Below are positions 1 through 7,590 of a stretch of DNA of 33,002 bases, one piece after another; the stretch's first letter is position 1, and every line of letters starts with the position of its first letter. Location: contig JALUPA010000259.1 of NCBI GenBank assembly GCA_027054335.1, positions 1-33,002 of the forward strand, in the 5' to 3' direction. The notes beneath the pieces are model-generated. The model did not search any database and was not told where the DNA came from. It worked only from the letters and a program-made list of their open reading frames with translations. The stretch is from Ardenticatenaceae bacterium. Lineage in GTDB: Bacteria; Chloroflexota; Anaerolineae; Promineifilales; Promineifilaceae. The translations under genes were made by a program, and so were the position numbers.

Positions 1-396
1 GCTCTGCTGAACGTGCTGCCTGCGTTGGATGATGTAGAGACTCCGGAGGGTGATGAAACTACCGGTCTGGGTATTTTACGTCAGGCTTTGCTGGCGCCAA
101 TGCGCAAGATTGCCGAGAACGCGGGCAAGAATGGTGACGTGGTTATCCAGAATGTCCGCCGCGCTCAGGAAGAGGCTGGCGACACCCGGATTGGCTATGA
201 CGTGATGAGCGGCGAGTACGTAGACATGGTGGCCGCTGGTATCATTGACCCCGCCAAAGTAACTCGCGGCGCGTTGGAAAATGCCGCCAGTATCGCCGCC
301 ATGGTGTTGACGACTGAAGCGCTGATCACTGATTTGCCGGAGAAAGAAGCGGCTCCGATGATGCCTGATCCGGGCATGGGCGGCATGGGCTTCTAA
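1..396 (+). CDS. groL: Chaperonin GroEL, C-terminal part (5' end outside window)
   Basis: This is the last ~131 codons of the 60-kDa chaperonin subunit, which forms the double-ring ATP-dependent protein-folding chamber in the cytoplasm. The reading frame is open from base 1, so the ORF-track ATG at 13 is internal and the gene is truncated by the window edge. Family hallmarks seen are NVLPALDDV, the equatorial-domain stretch [16 protein letters not shown], the [12 protein letters not shown] segment, [27 protein letters not shown], and a short Gly/Met tail (GMGGMGF) typical of GroEL. A strong hairpin terminator follows about 35 bp after the stop. No groES can be seen; if present it lies upstream. 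Identity is certain; the paralog number cannot be judged. Confidence 0.97.
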   Translation, partial: ALLNVLPALDDVETPEGDETTGLGILRQALLAPMRKIAENAGKNGDVVIQNVRRAQEEAGDTRIGYDVMSGEYVDMVAAGIIDPAKVTRGALENAASIAAMVLTTEALITDLPEKEAAPMMPDPGMGGMGF

Positions 397-430
397 TTCA
401 GTAAGTAGTTTTTCAGTAAATAGTGTTTAG
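397..430. repeat. Heptad-periodic intergenic repeat (CAGTAA/TAGTGTT type)
   Basis: The bases after the groEL stop read as degenerate units of about 7 nt (CAGTAAG, TAGTTTT, TCAGTAA, ATAGTGT). This is the same style as the CAGT-type repeats at 19985-20053 and 30144-30230. A second short patch (TTACCCAATTACCAATTATTAATT) lies at about 504-527, just before the next gene. Confidence 0.5.
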
Positions 431-431
431 T

Positions 432-475
432 GCAAGACCCCTGGGTGTCTCATACTCAGGGGTCTTGCTATTTCT
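432..475 (+). terminator. Rho-independent terminator after groEL
   Basis: A perfect 12-bp stem (GCAAGACCCCTG / CAGGGGTCTTGC) with a 13-nt loop is followed by a modest T-rich tail (TATTTC). It lies directly downstream of groEL on the same strand and should end the groE transcript. Confidence 0.8.
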
Positions 476-493
476 CTCACTTCCCCCTAAAAT
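465..493 (+). promoter_or_regulatory. Candidate sigma-70-type promoter for the FHA gene
   Basis: TTGCTA (465-470), a 17-bp spacer and TAAAAT (488-493) give a fair -35/-10 pair about 50 bp upstream of the FHA gene. The -35 hexamer overlaps the right arm of the groEL terminator, so the two elements share sequence. Confidence 0.45.
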
Positions 494-548
494 GCAGTAA
501 AATTACCCAATTACCAATTATTAATTTGCTTTCAGGAGAGAAACGGCC

Positions 549-1154
549 GTGACCCAAGAAACTCAATACCAACTCATCGTCCGCAAAGGCCCTACCGTGG
601 GGCAAGTTATTGTGCTGGATTTGCCCGTAATGACCATCGGGCGCGATCCTATTTCTGACGTTGTCTTAAATGACCCGGAAGTATCCCGCCAGCACGTGCG
701 TCTGACCTTGACTGAAGATGGTTATACAGCTCAGGATTTGGGCAGTACCAATGGCACATTTATAGACGGCGCCCGCATTGGTGGCGAACCTGTTACCTTA
801 CAGCCGAGGCAAAAGCTCAGTCTGGGCAGCGGTGTGACTATGGTATACGAGCCAGTCGGCGCAGCAGATGAATCTATCAAAATGACCCTTGTCGGTGATT
901 TGAATGCTCCCCCGGATGAGCCAGACTATATGCCGCCGCCACCTCCGCCACCAGCCCCGGAACCGGCCTATACACCGCCGCCGCCACCAACCTCTGCATA
1001 TACGCCCCCGGAAGAGCCAAAAAAGAAAAGCAATACAGCCTTGATCATAGCCATTGTCTCTGTCCTGTTCCTGTGCTCCTGCTGCACGTTCACTTTATTT
1101 ATGTATCAGTGGGGTGGGGACTGGCTCCTGCAATATTTCGGTTTGCTACCCTAA
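549..1154 (+). CDS. FHA-domain protein with Pro-rich linker and C-terminal membrane anchor
   Basis: A 201-residue protein with an N-terminal forkhead-associated domain (about residues 8-102), a phosphothreonine-peptide reader. The key FHA signatures are visible: GR at 31-32, SRQH at 46-49 and NGT at 68-70. A very Pro-rich linker (about 120-158) follows, then a KKK positive patch and one hydrophobic Cys-rich segment (about 162-186) that should anchor it in the membrane with the FHA domain in the cytoplasm. The start is GTG at 549, preceded by AGGAGAG at good spacing; the GTG itself overlaps an ACGGCCGT palindrome. It is likely a Ser/Thr-kinase signalling adaptor, but no kinase is adjacent and its partner is unknown. 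Confidence 0.88.
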   Translation: MTQETQYQLIVRKGPTVGQVIVLDLPVMTIGRDPISDVVLNDPEVSRQHVRLTLTEDGYTAQDLGSTNGTFIDGARIGGEPVTLQPRQKLSLGSGVTMVYEPVGAADESIKMTLVGDLNAPPDEPDYMPPPPPPPAPEPAYTPPPPPTSAYTPPEEPKKKSNTALIIAIVSVLFLCSCCTFTLFMYQWGGDWLLQYFGLLP

Positions 1155-1155
1155 A

Positions 1156-1189
1156 TTTGTAAGACGATTTGCCAAATTGTCCTACAAAA
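1156..1189. repeat. Hairpin repeat, TTTGTAxGxCGATTT family
   Basis: TTTGTAAGACGATTTG-CC-AAATTGTCCTACAAA is a near-perfect inverted repeat. It belongs to a family with other copies in this window at 1233-1287, 19768-19824 and 27514-27563. Confidence 0.75.
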
Positions 1190-1227
1190 AAGACCAAAAG
1201 ACCAGGCATTGTGCCTGGTCTTTTTAT
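1190..1227. terminator. Bidirectional Rho-independent terminator
   Basis: The stem AAAGACCAGGCA / TGCCTGGTCTTT has a 3-nt loop and T-runs on both sides (TTTTTATTT on the plus strand, TTTTGGTCTTTTTT read on the minus strand). It sits between the convergent FHA and DUF1232 genes and can serve both. Confidence 0.85.
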
Positions 1228-1232
1228 TTCCA

Positions 1233-1287
1233 TTTGTAGAACGATTTTGTAAATCGTTCCCTGGGCGATTTGCATAATCGCTTTACA
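1233..1287. repeat. Double hairpin repeat, TTTGTAGAACGATTTT family
   Basis: It contains AACGATTTtgtAAATCGTT followed by GGCGATTTGCATAATCGC, bounded by TTTGTAG and TTTACA. The arrangement of two small hairpins inside TGTA...TACA ends matches the copy at 27514-27563. It ends 3 bp before the DUF1232 stop codon. Confidence 0.7.
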
Positions 1288-1289
1288 GG

Positions 1290-1742
1290 TTACTTTTCGT
1301 CATCTTTCAGGGATTTGGGGTCAGGGTCAACGATGATGGTGGGGCCATCGTCGTCATATTCAGCATAATCCTGGCTGGTTTCTAACGGCGCGTAGCCATC
1401 TTTCGCCCGAATCGTGTTCAAATGCCGGGTGGTCACCTCCGGCGGAGCCAACTCAATAAACACTTTTAACCCCGCCAGCAAGATAGCCATATCATCCAGT
1501 TGTCCCATCACCGGCACAATATCCGTCACAATATCAAGCGGCCAAAGCAGGTAAAGAAAGGCCAAAAACGGCAGGAACTTTAGATAAAAAGGTACGTCCG
1601 GGTCACGGAGTAAATAATATACCAGCCGAATCTGCTGCCACACCTCGCGCAAAAATCCAGGATTTTTCTGATTGGCGCGGCTTTGCTTACCTGTCGTAAG
1701 GGAAGAATCTATTTCCATGTTATCATTATCCTCTTTGGTCAT
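1290..1742 (-). CDS. YkvA/DUF1232-family small membrane protein
   Basis: About 150 residues. The core LRDPDVPFYLKFLPFLAFLYLLWPLDIVTDIVPVMGQLDDMAILLAGLKVFIELAP matches the DUF1232 (YkvA-like) family: two hydrophobic stretches around the conserved (D)P(L)DxxxDxxPxxGxxDD motif. The function of the family is not established. N- and C-terminal tails are charged; the C-terminus is acidic (YDDDGPTIIVDPDPKSLKDDEK). The ORF track begins at 1784, but I prefer the ATG at 1742 (MTKEDN), which has GGGG about 10 nt upstream; an ATG 8 codons further in (MEIDSS) is also possible behind AGGA. It lies downstream of ftsZ on the same strand, separated by a hairpin, and is probably not a core division gene. Confidence 0.8.
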   Translation of the reverse strand: MTKEDNDNMEIDSSLTTGKQSRANQKNPGFLREVWQQIRLVYYLLRDPDVPFYLKFLPFLAFLYLLWPLDIVTDIVPVMGQLDDMAILLAGLKVFIELAPPEVTTRHLNTIRAKDGYAPLETSQDYAEYDDDGPTIIVDPDPKSLKDDEK

Positions 1743-1796
1743 ATTTCTAACCCCTTTTACGCAAAATAAATAGAAAAGTTGCAACCTTAGCCGCAG

Positions 1797-1829
1797 ATGT
1801 GACAGTCACTTCCAAAGTGACTGTCACAT
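1797..1829. repeat. Perfect hairpin ATGTGACAGTCACTT / AAGTGACTGTCACAT
   Basis: 15-bp complementary arms with a 2-3-nt loop lie 25 bp beyond the ftsZ stop. The half-sites are themselves palindromic (GTGACAGTCAC). Nearly the same hairpin occurs at 31086-31118 before parA. Read on the minus strand it could act as a weak terminator or processing site after ftsZ, with a T-rich stretch ~20 nt later. Confidence 0.85.
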
Positions 1830-1854
1830 TGAAGCACACTTTTTACCCGTGAAC

Positions 1855-3027
1855 CTACTTCTTTCTCGATTGGCCCTCCCGGTTCCGCAAAAAGGTGGGA
1901 ATGTCCAGATCATTTATCTGGTACGATGGGGTGGGGCGGGGTGAGGCTGGGGCCGGGCGTGTTTGGGCGGCGCTGGCTACCGGCGCGGTTTCCCGAACAG
2001 GGCGATGGGTAGGACGGCCGTCACGAGCAATTTGGCGCATCATAGGCGATCCATGCTCAAAGCCGGTAGCAATAACCGTCACCCGCACCTCATCGCCCAT
2101 CTTCTCATCAATTACCGCGCCAAAAATCAAATTCACGTCGGGATGGGCTGTCTCCCGGATCACGGCCGCAGCCTGGTTAATCTCAAACAAGCTCATATCC
2201 GGGCCGCCGGTGATGTTGAACAGGATGCCCCTGGCTCCAGCGATACTGATGTCCAGCAAATGGTTATCCAGAGCATTTTCGGCCGCTTCGCGGGCCGCGT
2301 CTTCACCGTTTCCGTGGCCGATAGCCATCAGCGCCGCACCGCCCAAACTCATAATAGCTTTTACGTCGGCAAAGTCCAGGTTGATCAGGCCGGGAATGGT
2401 AATCAGTTCGCTGATGCCCTGAATGCCTTGCCGCAGCACGTCATCCGCCAGCTTGAAAGAGTCCAGCAGGGATAAACGGCGGTCTGCTTTTTCCAGCAGG
2501 CGGTCATTGGGGATGACGATCAGCGTATCCACGTGTTCTTTCAGTTGTTCGATGCCGGTTTCGGCCACGCGGGTTTTGTGCGGGCCTTCAAAGCTGAACG
2601 GTTTTGTCACCACGCCAATGGTCAAAGCGCCTTCTTCGCGGGCCACTTTGGCTACGATGGGCGCTGCCCCCGTCCCTGTGCCGCCGCCCATCGTGGCGGT
2701 CACAAACACCATGTCCGATCCCTGCATGACCTGGTGCAGTTCCTCTTCCGATTCTTCGGCCGCTTTCATCCCCACTTCGGGATTACCGCCCGACCCCAGA
2801 CCGCGGGAGGTGCGTTCGCCAATTAGGACCCGCTGCCGGGCTTCGTTAGCTGTCAAATCTTGCTGATCGGTATTAATGGTAATGAAATCAACTCCGGCGA
2901 TATGGGCCTCAATCATGCGATTGACGGCGTTTCCGCCACCGCCCCCCACACCGACGACGCGGATTAAAGCCGCTCCTTCTGCTTTGGGCATTCTTTGCAC
3001 TCGTGTGGTTGTGGTTTTCTGATTCAT
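1855..3027 (-). CDS. ftsZ: Cell division protein FtsZ
   Basis: A 390-residue tubulin-like GTPase that polymerises into the cytokinetic Z-ring. The GTP-binding domain shows [16 protein letters not shown] (about 24-39), the tubulin signature [10 protein letters not shown] (about 114-123) and the T7-loop region [13 protein letters not shown] (about 214-226) that completes the active site of the next subunit. A short Pro-rich linker (about 335-370) leads to the conserved C-terminal peptide DLDIPTFLR, which binds FtsA. The start ATG at 3027 has a clear GAGGGAGA ribosome-binding site. It is the last gene of the dcw cluster, downstream of ftsA, separated by a GATTGGA-type hairpin. Length and motifs are normal. 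Confidence 0.98.
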   Translation of the reverse strand: MNQKTTTTRVQRMPKAEGAALIRVVGVGGGGGNAVNRMIEAHIAGVDFITINTDQQDLTANEARQRVLIGERTSRGLGSGGNPEVGMKAAEESEEELHQVMQGSDMVFVTATMGGGTGTGAAPIVAKVAREEGALTIGVVTKPFSFEGPHKTRVAETGIEQLKEHVDTLIVIPNDRLLEKADRRLSLLDSFKLADDVLRQGIQGISELITIPGLINLDFADVKAIMSLGGAALMAIGHGNGEDAAREAAENALDNHLLDISIAGARGILFNITGGPDMSLFEINQAAAVIRETAHPDVNLIFGAVIDEKMGDEVRVTVIATGFEHGSPMMRQIARDGRPTHRPVRETAPVASAAQTRPAPASPRPTPSYQINDLDIPTFLRNREGQSRKK

Positions 3028-3042
3028 AATCTCTCCCTCTTT

Positions 3043-3095
3043 AGAGATTGGAGATTAGAGATTGGGCAAATCTCCAATCTCTAATCTCCAATCTC
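3043..3095. repeat. Heptad hairpin repeat (GAGATTGG type) between ftsA and ftsZ
   Basis: Left arm TTAGAGATTGGAGATTAGAGATTG and right arm CAAATCTCCAATCTCTAATCTCC are built of 7-nt units GAGATTG/GAGATTA and are fully complementary. The ftsA stop codon TAG (3096-3098) directly joins the repeat. Same family as 18030-18101 and 19021-19095. Confidence 0.9.
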
Positions 3096-4310
3096 CTAGT
3101 CCGGTAACAACGCCTTCAAAATCGTGCCCATGCGCCGGCCGAGTTCCCATTGGCGCTGGCGTGGTTGGTAGGTATGGTGGTCGCTCATGGCCCAGCGCAG
3201 CAGGCCGACGCTGGTGGCGTAAGCGGGCGAATGCAGCCGGTCAATCAGGCCGATCAGGTTGCGCGGCGTGGCGGTGCGGGCCGGGACGTTCATGACGTTT
3301 TCGGCCACGGCCGTAATCCCCCGCAGCTGCGCGCTGCCCCCCGTCAATACAATTCCTGCCGGTAACAAACCCTCATAGCCGGAACGTTTCACCTCTTGCA
3401 AAATAAGCTGAAAGATTTCCTCCATCCGGGCCTCAATCACGTAAGCCAAATCCTGCCGGCCCACCTGAATCTTTTCCCCGCCGAACGGTTCCACCGTAAA
3501 GACAAAATTTGGATCAATCTCCTGCGGCCGGCAGTCGCCATACTGGATTTTGATTTCTTCGGCCACTTCATACGGGGCGCGCAGGCCGATGGCAATGTCA
3601 TTAGTCACGTGGTAGCCGCCGACCGGGAACACTTTGGTATGCCACACCTTGCCCTCTGAGTAGAGGGCAAGGTCCGTCGTGCCGCCGCCAATATCGGCCA
3701 CGATGACGCCCATTTCCTTTTCGTTGGGGTCCAGCACCGCTTCGCCGGAGGCCAGGGCATTCATCACAAAATCATGCACGGTGATGCCCACATTTTCTGT
3801 GCAGCGGGACAGATTCATCAAGGCCGGTTTGGCTGCCGTGACGATGTGCGTCTCCACTTCCAGGCGGAAGCCGTGCATCCCCAATGGGCTGCTGATGCCT
3901 TCCTGCTCGTCAATGGCGTAATGGCGCGGCACCAGATGGACAATTTGCCGGTTGTGGGGGATGGGGATAGCTTGGGCCATGTTCAGGGCGTGTTCAATGT
4001 CTTCGACGGTCACGCCGTTGTCGTTCCGGCCGATAGCGGCCATGCCCGTGTTGTTGGTGCAGCTGATATGCTCCCCGGCCATGCTCACCAGCGCTTCAGA
4101 CAGGTCGTAGCCGGAAGTGTGTTCCGCTTGCTCCACTGCTTCCGCCACCGCCAGGGAGGCTTCGGTTACGTCAATGACCATTCCTTTGCGCATCCCCCGG
4201 GCCGGGGCCAGCCCCAAACCAATGATCTGCAGTTGTCCCTCGCGCACTTCTCCGACCAGGGCGCATACTTTCGTTGTGCCGATGTCTAGTCCAAAAATGA
4301 TTTCTGCCAT
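3096..4310 (-). CDS. ftsA: Cell division protein FtsA
   Basis: An actin/HSP70-fold ATPase of ~404 residues that tethers FtsZ filaments to the membrane. Visible are the phosphate-1 loop FGLDIGTTKVCALVG at the N-terminus, the MVIDVTEA strand of the SHS2 (1C) region, VADIGGGTTDLALY (phosphate-2) and the adenosine-binding IVLTGGSAQLRGI. The far C-terminus (RRMGTILKALLPD) could be the amphipathic membrane-targeting helix. The track start (TTG at 4355) is less likely; the ATG at 4310 has AGAGGG nine bases upstream and begins just before the conserved core. It follows ftsQ with a ~75-bp gap and is followed by ftsZ. Confidence 0.95.
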   Translation of the reverse strand: MAEIIFGLDIGTTKVCALVGEVREGQLQIIGLGLAPARGMRKGMVIDVTEASLAVAEAVEQAEHTSGYDLSEALVSMAGEHISCTNNTGMAAIGRNDNGVTVEDIEHALNMAQAIPIPHNRQIVHLVPRHYAIDEQEGISSPLGMHGFRLEVETHIVTAAKPALMNLSRCTENVGITVHDFVMNALASGEAVLDPNEKEMGVIVADIGGGTTDLALYSEGKVWHTKVFPVGGYHVTNDIAIGLRAPYEVAEEIKIQYGDCRPQEIDPNFVFTVEPFGGEKIQVGRQDLAYVIEARMEEIFQLILQEVKRSGYEGLLPAGIVLTGGSAQLRGITAVAENVMNVPARTATPRNLIGLIDRLHSPAYATSVGLLRWAMSDHHTYQPRQRQWELGRRMGTILKALLPD

Positions 4311-4387
4311 ATGCCGATACCCTCTAAAGACCAGACTGGTTTCTTCTTGTGCCAACCTGTCGGGTCTCTCCTAAATTTGAAAAGGTG

Positions 4388-5329
4388 TTACTGCGCCTTG
4401 TAATACGGCCGTTCCTGATTGGCCACACTGATGTAAACAGGCGTAATACCCTGGGCCAGTAATTCCTCTACAATGGTCTCGTAGACCACTAACTTTTGCT
4501 CCATATCGTTGCCGGTACCGAAGTAAACGCGCCAGCCACGGCCGTCCTGGTAACTTAAGCCGTTCCCCGGCCGGAAATACAAACGGTCAATGTTGGGCCG
4601 AAGCTGCCGCAGTTGCAAAGCCCCTACCAGCGCTTCCCGCGGCAGAAAAGGGGTGGGAGCAGGGGGCGCCGTCGCTGCACCGGTTTCGTTTTCTGTCACC
4701 GTTTCCGCTGCCGCTGCCGCTTCTGCGGCTAATTCCTGCTGCAATTGTTCCGCTTCCGTCAGTTCTGCTTCGATGGTGAGCAGCCCCACGGCGGTCGTGC
4801 GGGCCGGAATCAGACTACCGTCTTTGGTGACCCAGTATTGGTTACGGCCGTCCTGCCAAATGGCAATGGGCGTATCTTCCTTGACGGCAATAGCCACCCT
4901 GTTCGGCCAGGCAACCTTGACAGATGCGGCCGTAATCCCCGGCAGCGCCATGATATTTTCCGCCGCTTCCTTGGGGTCCGTGGCAAAAATGTGTACCCCC
5001 GCCAGTTGGCTGGCTTCCACCACCTCCGCTGCGGGAATAGAGACGACGCCATCCACCGGAATTTGCGTCAGATAGAAATCTTCAAACTGGCCGGTCAGGA
5101 TGATAGCGTAGATCGTAAACGCCAGCAGCGCCAGACTAAGCCAGCGTGAAGAAAATATCACTTGCCGGATACCGGCTACGGGAATGTGTATCCGCTGCCG
5201 CTGCCTGCGCCGTCGCCTTTTGGCTGCTTTAGGAATCCGCAGACGGGGTTGGCTGATAGGCGCCACCGTATCCAGCCGGCGCATCCGGGGCTGTTTTCGT
5301 CGTTTACGGGAAGAGCGTCGTCTAAACAT
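4388..5329 (-). CDS. ftsQ: Cell division protein FtsQ (POTRA domain)
   Basis: A 313-residue bitopic division protein. A very basic cytoplasmic tail (RRRSSRKRRK, KRRRRRQRQR) precedes one membrane segment (about 62-82, LSLALLAFTIYAIILTG). A POTRA domain follows (about 90-160, beginning IPVDGVVSIPAAEVVEAS and ending VKEDTPIAIWQ), then a beta domain (VTKDGSLIPAR...). The beta domain is interrupted by an Ala/Glu-rich low-complexity stretch (about 190-225, ELAAEAAAAAETVTENETG plus a Pro-rich end), which is unusual. It acts as scaffold between FtsL-type proteins and the synthase. It lies between ddl and ftsA, the classic position. No Shine-Dalgarno is seen before the ATG. Confidence 0.92.
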   Translation of the reverse strand: MFRRRSSRKRRKQPRMRRLDTVAPISQPRLRIPKAAKRRRRRQRQRIHIPVAGIRQVIFSSRWLSLALLAFTIYAIILTGQFEDFYLTQIPVDGVVSIPAAEVVEASQLAGVHIFATDPKEAAENIMALPGITAASVKVAWPNRVAIAVKEDTPIAIWQDGRNQYWVTKDGSLIPARTTAVGLLTIEAELTEAEQLQQELAAEAAAAAETVTENETGAATAPPAPTPFLPREALVGALQLRQLRPNIDRLYFRPGNGLSYQDGRGWRVYFGTGNDMEQKLVVYETIVEELLAQGITPVYISVANQERPYYKAQ

Positions 5330-5338
5330 GGTTTGATA

Positions 5339-5380
5339 TGTAATTGGTAATTACCAGTTACCAGTTACTAATTACTAATC
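5339..5380. repeat. Heptad repeat (AATTGGTA/TTACCAG type) between ddl and ftsQ
   Basis: TGTAATTGGTAATTACCAGTTACCAGTTACTAATTACTAATC: a short left arm and a longer right arm of 7-nt units. The ddl stop codon TAG is inside it. Confidence 0.8.
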
Positions 5381-6495
5381 ACCTCATAAGAAGTCCGTAA
5401 ATTTTCCTTTTCCTCATGTCGTTCTATCGCCAGTTCAATCAATTTGTCCAAAAGTTCCGGATAGCTGAGGCCGGAGGCTTGCCACAATTTGGGATACATG
5501 GAAATACGGGTAAAGCCGGGGATGGTGTTGATTTCATTGACGTACAGTTCGCCCGTTTCCCGGTCTAACAGCATATCAGCCCGGCCCAGCCCGGCGCAGT
5601 CAATTGCTTTGTAAGCCCGTACAGCCAGGTCGCGGGCAGCTTCGGCCGTTTCCGGGGGAATGTCGGCCGGAATAAATAAATCAGAATCATCGCTGACGTA
5701 TTTGGCGACGTAATCGTAAAATTCTCGTTTAGGTCGCACTTCGCCCACAATGCTGGCGACGGGATTTTCGTTACTCAGGACGGCGATTTCCAGTTCCCGC
5801 GCCGGGATACCCTGTTCTACCACGATGCGTCGGTCATAATCGGCTGCTTCGTTCAGCCCGGCAATCAGTTCCATCCGGTTGTGGCATTTGCTGATACCTA
5901 CGCTGGAGCCGAGGTTGGCCGGTTTGGTGAAGACGGGGTAAGTGAGGGCAGCCTCGATTTCGGCGATGATAGCTGCGTGCCTTTCCCGCCAATCACTGCT
6001 CAAAACCAACTGCCAGGGCAGGATGGGCAGCCCGTTAGCCGTCATCACGTGCTTAAAAATTGCCTTGTCCATCCCCACGGCCGAACCGACGACGCCGGCT
6101 CCGACGTAAGGCAGGTTTGCCAGTTCCAGCAGCCCTTGCACCGTGCCGTCTTCCCCATACGGGCCGTGCAGCACCGGAAATACCACGTCTAGCTGCGATA
6201 CCTGGGAGAGTACGGCCGTGCGCGCTTCCGGTTGGTCCAATTGCAGCAGCGCCGCCGATTGGGGATCAGGCAGCAGGGTGGCCGGTTGGCCGTTCCGGCC
6301 TTCCGTCAAAGCCGCCATCACATCGCCGCTCAACCAACGGCCGTGCTTGTCAATGCCAATCGGCACCACCACGTATTTCTCTCGATCCAACGCCGCCATC
6401 ACCGACCGCGCCGATTCCAGCGACACTTCATGTTCGCCCGACCGCCCGCCGAAGATGACGCCGATTTTCAGCTTTTTTGGCTTTCTTTCTTGCAT
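5368..6495 (-). CDS. ddl: D-alanine--D-alanine ligase
   Basis: ATP-grasp enzyme (~375 residues) that joins two D-Ala for the peptidoglycan stem. Seen are the N-terminal [43 protein letters not shown], the ATP-grasp lysine strand [18 protein letters not shown], and the metal-binding end [14 protein letters not shown]. The track start at 6546 lies inside the upstream repeat (its residues [17 protein letters not shown] translate the repeat); the ATG at 6495 (MQERKPKK) just before the conserved core is preferred, although it has no Shine-Dalgarno. The C-terminal codons run into the next repeat, which supplies the stop. Confidence 0.95.
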   Translation of the reverse strand: MQERKPKKLKIGVIFGGRSGEHEVSLESARSVMAALDREKYVVVPIGIDKHGRWLSGDVMAALTEGRNGQPATLLPDPQSAALLQLDQPEARTAVLSQVSQLDVVFPVLHGPYGEDGTVQGLLELANLPYVGAGVVGSAVGMDKAIFKHVMTANGLPILPWQLVLSSDWRERHAAIIAEIEAALTYPVFTKPANLGSSVGISKCHNRMELIAGLNEAADYDRRIVVEQGIPARELEIAVLSNENPVASIVGEVRPKREFYDYVAKYVSDDSDLFIPADIPPETAEAARDLAVRAYKAIDCAGLGRADMLLDRETGELYVNEINTIPGFTRISMYPKLWQASGLSYPELLDKLIELAIERHEEKENLRTSYEVISN

Positions 6496-6504
6496 AATGT
6501 TTTT

Positions 6505-6570
6505 GTAATTGGTAATTGAGTAATTGGGTAACTTGGCAATTACCAATTACCAATTACCAATTACCTAATT
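6505..6570. repeat. Heptad hairpin repeat (AATTGGTA type) between murB and ddl
   Basis: GTAATTGGTAATTGAGTAATTGGGTAA pairs with TTACCAATTACCAATTACCAATTACC. The murB stop TAG (6565-6567) lies within it. Confidence 0.9.
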
Positions 6571-7524
6571 ATCAAATTCCCACACACCAACCAGTTCCAC
6601 TTCCAAATCCATTTCCACGCCAAACTGTTCCCGCACCGAGTTCCAGGCTTCAGCCAGGAGGGCGCGGATTTCTTCGGCCGAAGCCTCACCTTCGTTGACA
6701 AAGAAATTGGCGTGTTTTTCTGAAATATGCACGTTACCCACGCGATAGCCCTTCAGCCCGGCGGCTTCAATCAAATAGCCGGCGTAATAGTTTTCCGGAT
6801 TTTTGAACATGGAGCCAATGGTGGCCCCGCCGGGTTGGGTTTGCTTGCGATGGGCTGTAAAGCCCTCGGCGCGGGCCATCAATACCTCCACCGGTTCCGG
6901 CTTCAGTTCCAGCTCTGCGCTGATGACCACCCGCCGGGAAATGGCCCGGCCGTGTTCCTGTTTTAGGATGCTGCTGCGATAGGCGTATTTCATATCATCA
7001 TTCGTATACACGCGCCCGCCCCGGCCCGGTTCCCAAACAGTGGCGGCGCGTAACGTCTGGCTCATGTCGCTGCCATGTGCCCCGGAATTGCCCACCACCG
7101 CGCCGCCCACTGTGCCCGGCACGCCAATCGCCCATTCCAGGCCGCCCAGCCCTTTAGCAATACACTGCCGTGCCAGGGAGGAAAGATTGGCCCCGGATTC
7201 AGCGATGCAAATGACCCGTGAGCCGATGTGCTTAAAGCGCACATTCCGCGCCCGGTTCATAATTACCAGCCCCTTAATCCCGCCATCGGCCACCAAAATG
7301 TTAGAGCCGCCACCCAGGATGAAGTAGGGAATGCGTTTTTCGTAAGCCATCTCCACGGCCGCTTGCAACTGCTGCCCGGTATTGACCGTCAAAAACATAT
7401 CGGCCATACCGCCCACTCGCGCTGAGGTGTAACGGTCTACCGGCACATCAATCTGCAATTGATCGCCAAAAACATCGTCAAAATAAGTATAGGTTGATTC
7501 GCTGATTGATGTTCGTAATTTCAT
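6565..7524 (-). CDS. murB: UDP-N-acetylmuramate dehydrogenase (UDP-N-acetylenolpyruvoylglucosamine reductase)
   Basis: A 319-residue FAD/NADPH enzyme that reduces UDP-GlcNAc-enolpyruvate to UDP-MurNAc. The FAD-binding half shows YTSARVGGMADMFL, YFILGGGSNILVADGGIKGLVI and GLEWAIGVPGTVGGAVVGNSGAHG. The substrate half shows YAYRSSIL, then GGATIGSMFKNP with the catalytic-type serine, AAGLKGYRVGNVHISEKHANFFVN, and the C-terminal glutamate region. The ATG at 7524 directly follows a repeat with no Shine-Dalgarno. It lies between murC and ddl. Normal length. Confidence 0.96.
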   Translation of the reverse strand: MKLRTSISESTYTYFDDVFGDQLQIDVPVDRYTSARVGGMADMFLTVNTGQQLQAAVEMAYEKRIPYFILGGGSNILVADGGIKGLVIMNRARNVRFKHIGSRVICIAESGANLSSLARQCIAKGLGGLEWAIGVPGTVGGAVVGNSGAHGSDMSQTLRAATVWEPGRGGRVYTNDDMKYAYRSSILKQEHGRAISRRVVISAELELKPEPVEVLMARAEGFTAHRKQTQPGGATIGSMFKNPENYYAGYLIEAAGLKGYRVGNVHISEKHANFFVNEGEASAEEIRALLAEAWNSVREQFGVEMDLEVELVGVWEFDN

Positions 7525-7590
7525 AGTAATTGGTAACTGGTAATTGGTAACTGGTAATCCGACAATTACCAGTTACCAATTACCAATTAC
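7525..7590. repeat. Heptad hairpin repeat (AATTGGTA/AACTGGTA type) between murC and murB
   Basis: AGTAATTGGTAACTGGTAATTGGTAACTGGTAAT / ATTACCAGTTACCAATTACCAATTAC, units of 7 nt, long near-perfect stem with a short CCGACA loop. It provides the murC stop TAA (7587-7589) and ends one base from the murB start codon. Confidence 0.92.

Noticed and set aside
3774-4289. 171-aa plus-strand ORF
   Set aside because: Shadow of ftsA; no recognisable features and no ribosome-binding site.
6496-6546. ORF-track N-terminal extension of ddl
   Set aside because: The extra residues [17 protein letters not shown] are translated repeat sequence ahead of the conserved core.
7525-7590. CRISPR-like appearance of the tandem intergenic repeats
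   Set aside because: Units are 7 nt, contiguous and arranged as inverted arms, with no spacers and no cas genes.
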